A DNA stretch of 36,894 nt, from NCBI GenBank assembly GCA_947491755.1, contig CANLKV010000007.1, positions 1-36,894 of the forward strand. The letters are read 5' to 3'. The notes beneath the pieces were generated by a model that did not search any database, was not told where the DNA came from, and saw nothing but the letters and a program-made list of their open reading frames with translations. This document shows, in pieces, positions 18,753-26,652 of this stretch (the first letter of the stretch is position 1; each line of letters begins with the position of its first letter). A program made the translations under genes and the position numbers. The stretch comes from an uncultured Nonlabens sp. Its GTDB lineage: Bacteria; Bacteroidota; Bacteroidia; Flavobacteriales; Flavobacteriaceae.

Positions 18753-19091
18753 TCAACTCTTTTTAAGCTCTAATTTTTCTGCAAAATAATCGCAAAAATC
18801 CATCATTGTATCACGCATTTTCTCATCGTTTGTTGCTCGATGATACGTATCTGCCATGCTTACAAGAGTCTGATGAAAAAACACCCGCATTTCATCCACG
18901 GGCATATCCTTTGTCCACAGGTCGATTCTAAAACTTTCCTTCTCGACACTATCCCACATAGATACCATCATGGCTTTACTAACCGCGCTATCCACACCAC
19001 CATCTGGTGCACTCCAGACGATGTTCTCTGGTACACGGTTTTCATCTAGTTCTATTCCTATTTTTATTTCAGATCTTTTATTCTTTGCCAT
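18753..19091 (-). CDS. gldC: Gliding motility protein GldC
   Basis: The 112-residue soluble protein has the GldC pattern (KRSEIKIGIELDENRVPENIVWSAPDGG, then a helical C-terminal half). In Flavobacterium johnsoniae gldC lies with gldB and improves gliding, though it is less critical than gldB. No signal peptide is present, so it is predicted to be cytoplasmic. The start codon shares one base with the gldB stop (TAATG). Confidence 0.93.
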   Translation of the reverse strand: MAKNKRSEIKIGIELDENRVPENIVWSAPDGGVDSAVSKAMMVSMWDSVEKESFRIDLWTKDMPVDEMRVFFHQTLVSMADTYHRATNDEKMRDTMMDFCDYFAEKLELKKS

Positions 19092-20068
19092 TAGGGTCTG
19101 GGTTTGTATCGGGATAAGTTAAAAATTGTCTCTCCCGGTGTATTGACGATATCTTGTAAACTAGCTCCTGTGTTTGAGGCATAGCTGGATACAATTTGAA
19201 GGCCTATATACTGTGCCACTCCACCTGGAGTCTCTTGATCAATCTCTAGGTAAAATTTTGAAAAGGGAGCAGGAAGTACAAATCTAGTTAACAAACTGGA
19301 GTCTGTATCAAATAAAAGTTCGCGATCGATAAAATATCGATAAATCTGCTCTTCATTCTCTTGTGCAAATAACGCCTTTTCTTGACTGTAGCCCATTAAC
19401 GCAGCAAGACTAGCGTCAGGATAAAACTGTTGTTGCAAATAATGTAATTTACCATAGTAAATCATTTGATCAAGAAAAACTCGTGAACTGGTAGGCGGTA
19501 CAAATAGATTTGCATAAGCCATCGCCACATCTGCCGCTAGGCGATCTGACTCTAGCGCTACCGCTTTATATCTATTGATCCCTGCATACAACTCGTGATC
19601 TGCTCCTAGGTAATTATCAATACCTAGTATTAAATAATCCCTGGTAGGCACCACCTTTAAATCTGTATCTACTTCACTAATAACGGTTATTGCGGGAGTG
19701 GGCTCAAACTCTGGAAAATAATATTCCACATGTTTCATCACATTTGTAATGTCTTCCTTTATTTTAGTGTAATCTAGATTTGCATCTTTTACCGCTGTAT
19801 CTAGTAAGTTTTGAATGGTGTCTTGCTTTCTCAGCTTGAGCAACCACAGGCTGTCAGGAATGTAAGCGGGAAAGAACTGGGGGAATTCTGTCTTTAAAGA
19901 ATCTAGATCCTCAGGCTCTGCCGCAGCAAATATTTCGTGAAATTTTACTAGCTCTACTTGCAAGGGGATCTCGTGAATTTCTCGTTCCTGTTGCGACGTC
20001 GTGTTGCAGGATAATAACGCTTTCGCGAAAGCGAACACTAACAAAAGCCTAGTAATCTTGTTAATCAT
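19091..20068 (-). CDS. gldB: Gliding motility lipoprotein GldB
   Basis: Essential gliding/T9SS-associated lipoprotein of Bacteroidota. I choose the start MINKITRLLL at 20068 (325 residues). It begins a lipoprotein signal with lipobox LLSC and lipidated Cys21. It also lies downstream of the -7 motif at 20107-20114, whereas the further ATG at 20125 would overlap the nadE start and precede that motif. The mature part (HEIFAAAEPEDLDSLKTEFPQFFP, DNYLGADHELY) matches GldB, which has remote similarity to Zn-protease-like DUF2268 proteins. A palindrome copy places AFAKA, including Lys16, in the hydrophobic core of the signal peptide. First gene of gldB-gldC-DUF3820. Confidence 0.92.
   Translation of the reverse strand: MINKITRLLLVFAFAKALLSCNTTSQQEREIHEIPLQVELVKFHEIFAAAEPEDLDSLKTEFPQFFPAYIPDSLWLLKLRKQDTIQNLLDTAVKDANLDYTKIKEDITNVMKHVEYYFPEFEPTPAITVISEVDTDLKVVPTRDYLILGIDNYLGADHELYAGINRYKAVALESDRLAADVAMAYANLFVPPTSSRVFLDQMIYYGKLHYLQQQFYPDASLAALMGYSQEKALFAQENEEQIYRYFIDRELLFDTDSSLLTRFVLPAPFSKFYLEIDQETPGGVAQYIGLQIVSSYASNTGASLQDIVNTPGETIFNLSRYKPRP
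20018..20033. repeat. Palindrome copy 5, in gldB signal peptide
   Basis: The perfect 16-bp core, with GAAC on the right flank in plus-strand orientation. In the gldB frame it encodes AFAKA within the lipoprotein signal peptide. Confidence 0.95.
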
Positions 20069-20092
20069 GATAGATTTTAATATCTTAAGGGA

Positions 20093-20100
20093 TACTTTTG
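20093..20100 (+). promoter_or_regulatory. Promoter -7 element for nadE
   Basis: TACTTTTG matches TAnnTTTG and ends 19 bp before the nadE ATG, the same spacing as for the hydrolase gene at 16614. It lies 6 bp from an opposite-strand -7 motif for gldB. Confidence 0.55.
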
Positions 20101-20106
20101 AAAAGG

Positions 20107-20114
20107 CAAAAATA
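20107..20114 (-). promoter_or_regulatory. Promoter -7 element for gldB
   Basis: The minus strand reads TATTTTTG, matching TAnnTTTG, 38 bp upstream of the chosen gldB ATG at 20068. It is back-to-back with the nadE motif, so polymerases bound at the two promoters would collide. Confidence 0.5.
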
Positions 20115-20119
20115 CGATT

Positions 20120-20908
20120 ATGCAAACAGAAAAAGTAGCAACCGCAATCTCTAAATGGTTAAAAGACTATGCGCTTGCTACCCGCGTTAAAGGATATGTT
20201 ATAGGAGTAAGTGGCGGTATTGATAGCGCAGTCACCTCAACATTGTGTGCCATGACAGGTATGGATGTGTTGTGTGTAGAGATGCCTATACACCAGCATG
20301 CAGATCATGTGACCCGCGCTCAAGAACATATCAAACAATTAAAAGACCGATTTGTTAATGTGCGTGATGTGCGTACAGATTTAACCCCTGTTTTTGACAG
20401 TTTTATCAATGCCATGCCTCAAGGTGACATGAATGATGTGCGCGCACTGACTGAGGGAAATTCAAGAGCACGTCTGCGTATGACTACTTTATACTTTCAT
20501 GCTGGAATGAACTCATTGCTTGTAGCAGGTACAGGAAATAAGGTAGAAGATTTTGGGGTGGGGTTTTATACTAAATATGGTGATGGTGGTGTCGATATAA
20601 GCCCTATTGCAGACTTACTCAAAAGTGAGGTGTACCAGCTGGGTGATTTTTTAAAAGTGCCACACAGCATTATGACGGCAGCGCCCAGTGATGGGCTGTA
20701 TGGTGCAGAGCGTACTGATGAAGATCAAATAGGTGCTAGTTATGACGAGCTGGAATGGGCAATGGATCAACTGGCACAAGGTCGATCTGTTGAATCATTT
20801 ACAGGAAGAGATAGAGAAGTATTAAACATATATAATTCCTACAATTCTAGAAATCAACATAAAATGTTGCCTATTCCCGTCTGGGAATTCCCTGATAACC
20901 TGCGCTAG
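20120..20908 (+). CDS. nadE: NH3-dependent NAD+ synthetase
   Basis: Converts nicotinic acid adenine dinucleotide to NAD+ with ATP and ammonia. The ATP pyrophosphatase loop SGGIDS is at 31-36. GNSRARLRMTTLYFHA, VAGTGNKVEDFGVGFYTKYGDGGVDISPI and the C-terminal tail fit NadE. There is no N-terminal glutaminase domain, and the 262-residue length matches the ammonia-dependent form. The gene is divergent from gldB, an arrangement I believe recurs in flavobacteria. Confidence 0.96.
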   Translation: MQTEKVATAISKWLKDYALATRVKGYVIGVSGGIDSAVTSTLCAMTGMDVLCVEMPIHQHADHVTRAQEHIKQLKDRFVNVRDVRTDLTPVFDSFINAMPQGDMNDVRALTEGNSRARLRMTTLYFHAGMNSLLVAGTGNKVEDFGVGFYTKYGDGGVDISPIADLLKSEVYQLGDFLKVPHSIMTAAPSDGLYGAERTDEDQIGASYDELEWAMDQLAQGRSVESFTGRDREVLNIYNSYNSRNQHKMLPIPVWEFPDNLR

Positions 20909-20956
20909 TTTATAATCATAAAGTATTGTAAAGTAAGGTTATACCTACGGCATCAC

Positions 20957-20988
20957 TTGACATTAAGAGTATAATGCTTTTATCTTTG
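20957..20988 (+). promoter_or_regulatory. Promoter of the response-regulator gene
   Basis: TTG at 20957-20959, a 21-bp spacer and TATCTTTG at 20981-20988 together match the Bacteroidota -33/-7 pattern. The -7 box ends 19 bp before the ATG at 21008. This is the most complete promoter match in the window. Confidence 0.65.
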
Positions 20989-21007
20989 TTTAAGACAAAA
21001 TGAAATT

Positions 21008-21634
21008 ATGAGAATTCTTTTAGCAGATCATCATCCCGTTTTCCGTAAAGGATTGAAGTCCATGCTTAAAGGAGATAAAAATTTTCAATTCAATGGCAAG
21101 GTAGAGGACGGAAGATTTCTTATCTCTGAGATTCAAAAACAAAAGCCTGACGTCCTAGTTCTAGAAATCGATCTGCCTAATGCAAATGGCGTGGGCGCCT
21201 TGCGACAAATAAGAAACCACTTTCCTGATCTTAAAATTCTTGTGGTAAGTTGTCATCCCGAGGAAATTTATGCGATCTCTTCTGTAAAAGCAGGTGCCAA
21301 TGGATTTATTGCAAAAACCAGAACCGTAAAAGATGTCAAGGAGGCATTACTTACCGTTGCCAAAGGCGATAATTATCTGTCTGAAAATGTTAAAAACAGG
21401 CGCAGTAATGATGCTAAAAGTTCTGAAATTTTAAAGTTTAAAACCTTGTCAACTAGAGAAATAGAAGTACTTAACTTGCTATCTCGTGGTAAAAGAAACA
21501 AAGAAATTGCTCAAGATCTTTCAATTAACGAAAAAACCGTGAGCACTTACAAAACTAGGCTGCTCAAAAAATTGAATGTTGATAATATTGCCGAGTTGAT
21601 CCAGCAATCCCGCTTGCTACAAATTTCTAATTAA
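21008..21634 (+). CDS. LuxR/NarL-type response regulator with atypical receiver
   Basis: The 208-residue protein has an N-terminal receiver domain (about 1-120) and a C-terminal LuxR-type helix-turn-helix (about 145-205, LSTREIEVLNLLSRGKRNKEIAQDLSINEKTVSTYKTRLLKKL). Aligned by eye with NarL (DLILLDLNMP), the segment DVLVLEIDLP puts Glu53 at the phospho-acceptor position. The second acidic residue of the usual DD pair is His (ADHHP). The conserved Lys in GFIAKT is kept. Glu can mimic phospho-Asp, so the protein may act without a kinase. Its target genes are unknown. No histidine kinase gene is adjacent. It converges with dnaG, overlapping by 4 bp. Confidence 0.9.
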   Translation: MRILLADHHPVFRKGLKSMLKGDKNFQFNGKVEDGRFLISEIQKQKPDVLVLEIDLPNANGVGALRQIRNHFPDLKILVVSCHPEEIYAISSVKAGANGFIAKTRTVKDVKEALLTVAKGDNYLSENVKNRRSNDAKSSEILKFKTLSTREIEVLNLLSRGKRNKEIAQDLSINEKTVSTYKTRLLKKLNVDNIAELIQQSRLLQISN

Positions 21635-23586
21635 ACCACTCTATTTAATCGCTTACCCAGATGTTGATTTAATTTATTATAATCAATAACTGATGAAAGC
21701 GCATCTGTATTATCACCATGAGCCGGGTCCAGCTCTTCATATAAAGCTTTTACTTTATCTGCAATCATCAACCTGCGGAAGTTAAGAATGGTATCTGTAA
21801 GGTAACGGGCTACCGTTTCATCCTTTTGCTTTACAAAGATTTGTTTCTCATCCCATTTGCTCAACTGGTATCTATCTTCATCCATTATCAAATCTGCCAC
21901 CAGTTGTGCCTCTTCATCATTCAATTGAGACATTACCATATTTACATCTATGCTACCTTGCATTAATAAAATGTCTATCAGTTTAGGATATAAATTTTTA
22001 AAATAAGTATTTGAAAATTCTATCTCATCATTTTGTAGGTCTAGATACACCTTCTCGTATACTGGTATAGTATTTTTTACGGGTTCTACGACCAGCTCTC
22101 CATCTACAGACTCTTGTATATATTCATCAGTAAACTCTTCCTGGCGATCACCGTAAAGCAACAAAATTCGTATAATGTTGCGCTCCAGCACCTCACGTCG
22201 ATTGACAGCTGCTGCTGGTGCGTCTGGAACTTTTTGCATCACCTGGGCAGATTGTTCCTTACGTTCTTTTTTTCTTGCCTGGGTGTACTCTGCGTTGCGT
22301 ATTTGTGCAAGTGCAGAAAACAAAACCTCTTCTCCTATTTCTAGAATAGCGGCACTTTCTTGCACGTATATCTCTCGAGAGATCTCATCTGGTATTTTTG
22401 CAATGCTTTGTACTATCTCTCGTATCATTCCAGCTTTTTTGATAGGATCGCCTGCGGCCTCATCTTTTAGTAAACTGGACTTGAACCTAATGAAATCAAC
22501 CGCATTTTCACTTAGGAAATTGCGTATTTCACTTTCTGTGTGCGATTTTGCAAAGCTATCAGGATCTTCTCCTTCTGGAAATGTACAGACACGCACATTC
22601 ATTCCTGCTTCTAGAATCAAATCGATACCACGTATAGCGGCACGTTGACCTGCTGCATCTCCATCATAAAGAACAGTTATATTTTTTGTCAACCGACTGA
22701 TGAGTCGTATTTGCTCTGTCGTTAAAGCAGTACCACTGCTAGATACAACATTTTGAATGCCAGCTTGATACAGTTGTATAACATCAGTATAACCTTCTAC
22801 TAGGTAACAAAGATCTTCCTTTGCCATGGCCTGTTTTGCCTCATAAATACCGTAAAGAACTTTAGATTTATCATAAATCTCGCTTTGCGGTGAATTTAAA
22901 TATTTGGCTGCTTTTTTAGAACTGTCCAGTATGCGACCGCCAAAACCTAATACTCGTCCAGACATACTGCGTATGGGAAACATCACCCTTCCTTTGAAAC
23001 GATCAAATTGCTTTTCCTCTTTGACAATACTCAATCCTGTTTTTTCAAGAAATTCTAGCTTGTAGCCAGCTTTGATTGCCGCATCTGTAAAGGCACTCCA
23101 TTGTTCTGGAGAATAACCTAATTCAAAGAATTTGATTGTTTCATTAGTAAAACCACGCTCTTTAAAATAGCTGTATCCTATCGCTTTGCCTTCATCAGTA
23201 TGAAGCTGGCTTGAGAAATAATCTGCAGCAAATTTTGAGACAAGAAACATAGATTCTTTCTCATCTTGTAACTGTTTCTGCTCGTCAGTTTGCTGGGTTT
23301 CTTCTATTTCAATACCGTATTTTTTGGCCAGGTATTTAATGGCTTCTGGGAATGTAAAATGCTCATGCTCCATGATAAAGGTAACGGCATTGCCTCCTTT
23401 CCCTGATGAAAAATCTTTCCAGATTTGTTTAACAGGTGACACCATGAAGCTGGGAGATCGCTCATCTGTAAAGGGACTGAGTCCTTTAAAATTTGAGCCT
23501 GATTTCTTGAGCTGTACAAAATCACCTATCACCTCTTCTACCCTGGCGGCATCAAAAACAGCATCTACAGTAGAACGGGCAATCAT
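21631..23586 (-). CDS. dnaG: DNA primase DnaG lacking zinc ligands
   Basis: Makes RNA primers at the replication fork. The N-terminal CHC2-type domain (about 1-95) keeps its fold pattern, but the four zinc-ligand positions carry Ser37, Thr40, Asp58 and Ser61. The spacing 3-18-3 equals that of E. coli Cys40/His43/Cys61/Cys64. The catalytic core follows with the TOPRIM motifs EGYTDVIQ (Glu264) and DGDAAG (Asp308, Asp310), so the polymerase should be active. The C-terminal 200 residues are the less conserved helicase-binding region. The 651-residue length is normal. A TATTTTTG motif lies upstream at 23624-23631. Confidence 0.95.
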   Translation of the reverse strand: MIARSTVDAVFDAARVEEVIGDFVQLKKSGSNFKGLSPFTDERSPSFMVSPVKQIWKDFSSGKGGNAVTFIMEHEHFTFPEAIKYLAKKYGIEIEETQQTDEQKQLQDEKESMFLVSKFAADYFSSQLHTDEGKAIGYSYFKERGFTNETIKFFELGYSPEQWSAFTDAAIKAGYKLEFLEKTGLSIVKEEKQFDRFKGRVMFPIRSMSGRVLGFGGRILDSSKKAAKYLNSPQSEIYDKSKVLYGIYEAKQAMAKEDLCYLVEGYTDVIQLYQAGIQNVVSSSGTALTTEQIRLISRLTKNITVLYDGDAAGQRAAIRGIDLILEAGMNVRVCTFPEGEDPDSFAKSHTESEIRNFLSENAVDFIRFKSSLLKDEAAGDPIKKAGMIREIVQSIAKIPDEISREIYVQESAAILEIGEEVLFSALAQIRNAEYTQARKKERKEQSAQVMQKVPDAPAAAVNRREVLERNIIRILLLYGDRQEEFTDEYIQESVDGELVVEPVKNTIPVYEKVYLDLQNDEIEFSNTYFKNLYPKLIDILLMQGSIDVNMVMSQLNDEEAQLVADLIMDEDRYQLSKWDEKQIFVKQKDETVARYLTDTILNFRRLMIADKVKALYEELDPAHGDNTDALSSVIDYNKLNQHLGKRLNRVV

Positions 23587-23623
23587 AAAAAAACTATTTA
23601 ATAGAACGCTATATAATCGATTT

Positions 23624-23631
23624 CAAAAATA
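23624..23631 (-). promoter_or_regulatory. Promoter -7 element for dnaG
   Basis: The minus strand reads TATTTTTG, matching TAnnTTTG, 38 bp upstream of the dnaG ATG. No clear -33 element was found. Confidence 0.45.
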
Positions 23632-23769
23632 AGAAAACTAAGTGCGGTTTTAATGATCTACCTGGGGACAACCATACAGATCATCTTGATAGCGATATCA
23701 ATCTGACCGCGTGCAACAGGATAGACACCTGTACCCCTGCTTATGGCTATTAATAATAAGGCTGGTATA

Positions 23770-23791
23770 GTTCGCTTCCGCGGAAGCGAAC
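23770..23791. repeat. Palindrome copy 6, symmetric variant, intergenic
   Basis: This is a perfect 22-bp palindrome whose left half is GTTCGCTTCCG. Compared with the common core, T-to-C on one arm is matched by A-to-G on the other (TTTCGCGAAA becomes TTCCGCGGAA), so symmetry is kept. It lies between dnaG and the 3' end of the small barrel-protein gene, 36 bp from that gene's stop. Confidence 0.9.
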
Positions 23792-23826
23792 AAAAATTGA
23801 ACATTACTCGACAAATTTAAAACTGT

Positions 23827-24600
23827 CTATCTCCAGCGAAAGCCTATGCTCACATGATGCTGATCTACTGGTGAATCCTTAAATATTGAATTGAGGCCAT
23901 ATTTTGCAAAAATCTGAATGTCGCCTAGCCCAGCGTAAGCGCTCAATCCATAAACAAATGATTCCATCTCGAAATCATTGGATAAGCGGTTTGTAATATC
24001 CCTACCTTCATTTTCAAATTTTAACAGCTGTGTGGTGTAAGCATTTGTACCGATATACCCACCTAGGCCAACGATTAATTTGTCCTCATAATCATAACGC
24101 TGTGCACCGTTCTTGTACTTTTTGAGCTCGCCTCGTCCTAGTTCTAGATGAAATGGTGCGATCAATGAATATTGAGAAAATTTTGATTTGTCAACATTTA
24201 TAGGCAAATCTACCAGTTGAGTGATGTCATTATTTGTTTGAAATTGACGATTGCCTGTAATGCGCAGCGTTTGCCATTGCATCGCTATACCGTAGTTAAA
24301 TCGTATTAGATCGTCCTCTACCAGGCGTGTAGAAAATTCTAGTCCTAGTTCCCACAATCCAGAACCCCAGAACCGGTAGTCCTCCCCTATACCATTACCA
24401 TCGCCCAGCGCTTGATTCCAGCCCAGCGCAAATATGCCGTGCAGTCGGGTCTTTACATCTCGAGTTTCTCTAGCAGGTTGAAAAGCATCCAGCATGTCGT
24501 AGGGTACGTCTGGTAACTCTTGATTATCATCCTTGGTAATTTCCTGTGCGGTGGCTAGTAAGCCCATACACATGATCGCGGTAAGTAGTATTTTTTGCAT
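23827..24600 (-). CDS. Predicted outer-membrane beta-barrel protein (paralogue B)
   Basis: The 257-residue protein has a signal peptide (about 1-18, MQKILLTAIMCMGLLATAQ). Alternating amphipathic strands rich in aromatic residues follow, ending HHVSIGFRWR with a C-terminal Arg after an aromatic residue, typical of Bacteroidota barrels. I recognise no named family. Its barrel aligns by eye with the C-terminal half of the neighbouring 24671-25813 product: YGIAMQWQTLRITGNRQF against YGIDYQTQGTELNGNRAF, GLGGYIGTN against GLGGYAGFN, and LNSIFKDSPVD against LNDIFKEGSVD. It is the last gene of the sigma-factor cluster, only 23 bp after a hairpin, so its expression depends on read-through or on a promoter inside the upstream gene. 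Confidence 0.82.
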   Translation of the reverse strand: MQKILLTAIMCMGLLATAQEITKDDNQELPDVPYDMLDAFQPARETRDVKTRLHGIFALGWNQALGDGNGIGEDYRFWGSGLWELGLEFSTRLVEDDLIRFNYGIAMQWQTLRITGNRQFQTNNDITQLVDLPINVDKSKFSQYSLIAPFHLELGRGELKKYKNGAQRYDYEDKLIVGLGGYIGTNAYTTQLLKFENEGRDITNRLSNDFEMESFVYGLSAYAGLGDIQIFAKYGLNSIFKDSPVDQHHVSIGFRWR

Positions 24601-24623
24601 GTTGATAGTTTTTCTAAAGATAA

Positions 24624-24654
24624 AACAACCCCTATAGTTATGGCAGGGGTTGTT
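24624..24654 (-). terminator. Hairpin between the two barrel genes (terminator or attenuator)
   Basis: The arms AACAACCCCT (24624-24633) and AGGGGTTGTT (24645-24654) are perfectly complementary with an 11-base loop. On the minus strand the hairpin is followed by TTATCTTT, a moderate T-rich tract. It lies 16 bp after the stop of the upstream gene and 23 bp before the next ATG. Confidence 0.7.
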
Positions 24655-24670
24655 AAGGCTAATTCATACA

Positions 24671-25813
24671 TTACATATGCCATCTAATTCCAAACGCAAC
24701 ATACTGCCCATCCACAGATCCTTCTTTAAAAATGTCATTGAGCGCCATTCTTCCAAACAAGCTGAAATCTCCTACACCAATATAAGCATCCACACCATAA
24801 AGCAGTACATTATTGTCAAAGGCGTTGATGGTTGTTTGCTTAACGTTTTCTCCTTCAGACTCAAATTTGTATTTCATTCGAGAACTCGTATTAAAGCCAG
24901 CATAACCACCTAAACCGAATTTAAACTTTCGATAATCTGTATATCGTACCCGTCCATCCTCGTAATCTCTACGATCAGTACCGCTAAACTCAATGGATAC
25001 TGGAAACACCAGTTGATCCTGACGGAATTTTGCCTTATCAGCATTGAAACTGAGTCGCTCAATTTGTGTATTATCTGGATTATTAATTGTGAATGCTCTG
25101 TTACCGTTAAGTTCTGTGCCTTGAGTTTGATAATCGATACCATAAAGCAATCTTATAGTCTGGGACTCGTTAAGCGCTCTTTTCCAGTGCACACCTATTG
25201 AAAATAAGTTATTATTCCCATAGCTAAAATCATTGATGCCTAAATTATCACCATTTATAAAATTGTATCCAAAAGCAAGGGTCAATCCGCTTGTCGTCTT
25301 GATCACCTTTTTTGATTTCTTCTTTTGGTTTTTGATTGCTATTTCAACTCCGTCTTCAAAACTGGCAATAACTTCAGACCCCTCGCCGTTAGACAAACTC
25401 ATCGATACTTTTTCAAATGCAATCTGGGCGTCAATTAATTCATTGTATTTGTTAATACGCTCTGCATAAAGTGCTGCGGTGCTTTCTTTATCTCTTTGTG
25501 CCATCTCTTGCGTATAATTAGGATTATTCTCTAGACGTTCATCAATTTCCTTTATTTGATTGGCCAGGCCTGTACGTTGATCTGACTCATAAAGTCGTTG
25601 CTTTTCTTTAAGTGCAGCGATATTCTTATCCTTAATCGACTTTAACTTTTCATAGGAGGCTTTATTCAAGTAATAGGTCACTCTCTCCTGGCCATCGATG
25701 GTATCTGTAACTTTGTACAAGTTATCGAGGTTTTTTGTTTCTTGTGCTGTACCTATTTCTATAGATAATAATAGAATAGCGAGAGTTAGTAGATAGGGTA
25801 ATGCATTTTTCAT
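24671..25813 (-). CDS. Predicted outer-membrane beta-barrel protein with coiled-coil N-terminus (paralogue A)
   Basis: I place the start at MKNALPYLL (25813, 380 residues), giving a clean signal peptide that ends IGTAQE. The further ATG at 25831 would add six residues before it. After the signal comes a charged helical stretch (about 45-150, Lys/Glu/Gln-rich, YEKLKSIKDKNIAALKEKQRLYES) that looks like a coiled coil. A barrel of about 200 residues ending VAFGIRWHM follows. The barrel is a clear paralogue of the next gene. The function is unknown. The location downstream of a sigma/anti-sigma pair suggests envelope-related regulation. An 8-bp-stem hairpin lies in its leader. Confidence 0.82.
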   Translation of the reverse strand: MKNALPYLLTLAILLLSIEIGTAQETKNLDNLYKVTDTIDGQERVTYYLNKASYEKLKSIKDKNIAALKEKQRLYESDQRTGLANQIKEIDERLENNPNYTQEMAQRDKESTAALYAERINKYNELIDAQIAFEKVSMSLSNGEGSEVIASFEDGVEIAIKNQKKKSKKVIKTTSGLTLAFGYNFINGDNLGINDFSYGNNNLFSIGVHWKRALNESQTIRLLYGIDYQTQGTELNGNRAFTINNPDNTQIERLSFNADKAKFRQDQLVFPVSIEFSGTDRRDYEDGRVRYTDYRKFKFGLGGYAGFNTSSRMKYKFESEGENVKQTTINAFDNNVLLYGVDAYIGVGDFSLFGRMALNDIFKEGSVDGQYVAFGIRWHM

Positions 25814-25843
25814 AGTAGTCAATTTTAACATGAGTGGTTCTGT

Positions 25844-25863
25844 CTGCCAGTATGCACTGGCAG
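25844..25863 (-). other. Perfect leader hairpin before paralogue A
   Basis: CTGCCAGT (25844-25851) and ACTGGCAG (25856-25863) form a perfect 8-bp stem with an ATGC tetraloop, between the anti-sigma-like gene and the barrel gene. No T-run follows on the minus strand, so it is more likely an RNA-processing or stability element, or a protein-binding dyad, than a terminator. Confidence 0.6.
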
Positions 25864-25893
25864 TAATTAAGGTTTGAAATTTGTGTAATTTTA

Positions 25894-26652
25894 TTATTGT
25901 TCTCCTTCAAGAAATACAACAGCTTCTCGTTTGAGACGGCCTAAACCATCAAGTAGAGAATTCTCAAGGCGCCGCTGTCGCTGGTATTCCAGATCCCATT
26001 CTGTTTCTCGTAATAGTTTTCCTGGGTCCAATTTTTTAGAGGTAGCCACAGCAGCAACATCTACTGCCCTTTTCTTTTTGATTTGTAACATGGCTTGATT
26101 CAACAACCTGTCTGCTTCACTTAATTCATCTGTGGTTTCTCCTGATAAAGCTTGCTCAATGCCTGCCATAGGGTTGCTGGTTTGCATAGTCACCGTAGAA
26201 TTAGCGTTCAAAACTTCATTGTTTTCTCGTGTTGGTTCTTCAAGAGCGATACCGGTGGGTGTTGCTGGAACAGTTTTTAAAGCAAGCGATGTTGTTATGG
26301 TTTGTGACTGGTTCTTTACTGGATCATTTTCGACTTCAACATCTGCAATAGATTCGGCATTCTGATCTATCATGACATCACGCTCTGGCAATGTTGTTTC
26401 CTCAACCTCCTGTACAGGCTCTTCAATTACAAGCTGCTGATTGTTCTCCTTTACAACTTCTTGCATTAATAAAGATGGTATGATTAATAAGCCCAGTACA
26501 AGGATTGCAGCAACCGCTGCTACCCAAAATAAAACAGGCTTCTTTTTCTTCTTGTCTTCTTGATCCAGTCGCTGGGACAGCTTGTCCCACGTGTGAATGC
26601 TAGGCTGGATCTCACGATCTTCAAATTTGTCTTGTATATTTTTAAGCTTCAT
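25894..26652 (-). CDS. Single-pass membrane protein, anti-sigma-like
   Basis: The 252-residue protein has a short cytoplasmic N-terminus (about 1-38) containing a Trp-Asp-Lys-Leu motif (HTWDKLSQRLDQE) followed by five Lys. A transmembrane segment lies at about 40-62 (VLFWVAAVAAILVLGLLII), then a long low-complexity periplasmic part. This layout, and the 11-bp overlap with the end of the upstream sigma factor gene, fits a membrane anti-sigma factor of Bacteroidota. No zinc-binding anti-sigma motif is present, so the role is inferred from context. Confidence 0.75.
   Translation of the reverse strand: MKLKNIQDKFEDREIQPSIHTWDKLSQRLDQEDKKKKKPVLFWVAAVAAILVLGLLIIPSLLMQEVVKENNQQLVIEEPVQEVEETTLPERDVMIDQNAESIADVEVENDPVKNQSQTITTSLALKTVPATPTGIALEEPTRENNEVLNANSTVTMQTSNPMAGIEQALSGETTDELSEADRLLNQAMLQIKKKRAVDVAAVATSKKLDPGKLLRETEWDLEYQRQRRLENSLLDGLGRLKREAVVFLEGEQ

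Noticed and set aside
20069..20125. Upstream ATG at 20125 as the gldB start
   Set aside because: It would add 19 residues in front of a complete lipoprotein signal, overlap the nadE start codon and precede the likely gldB promoter.
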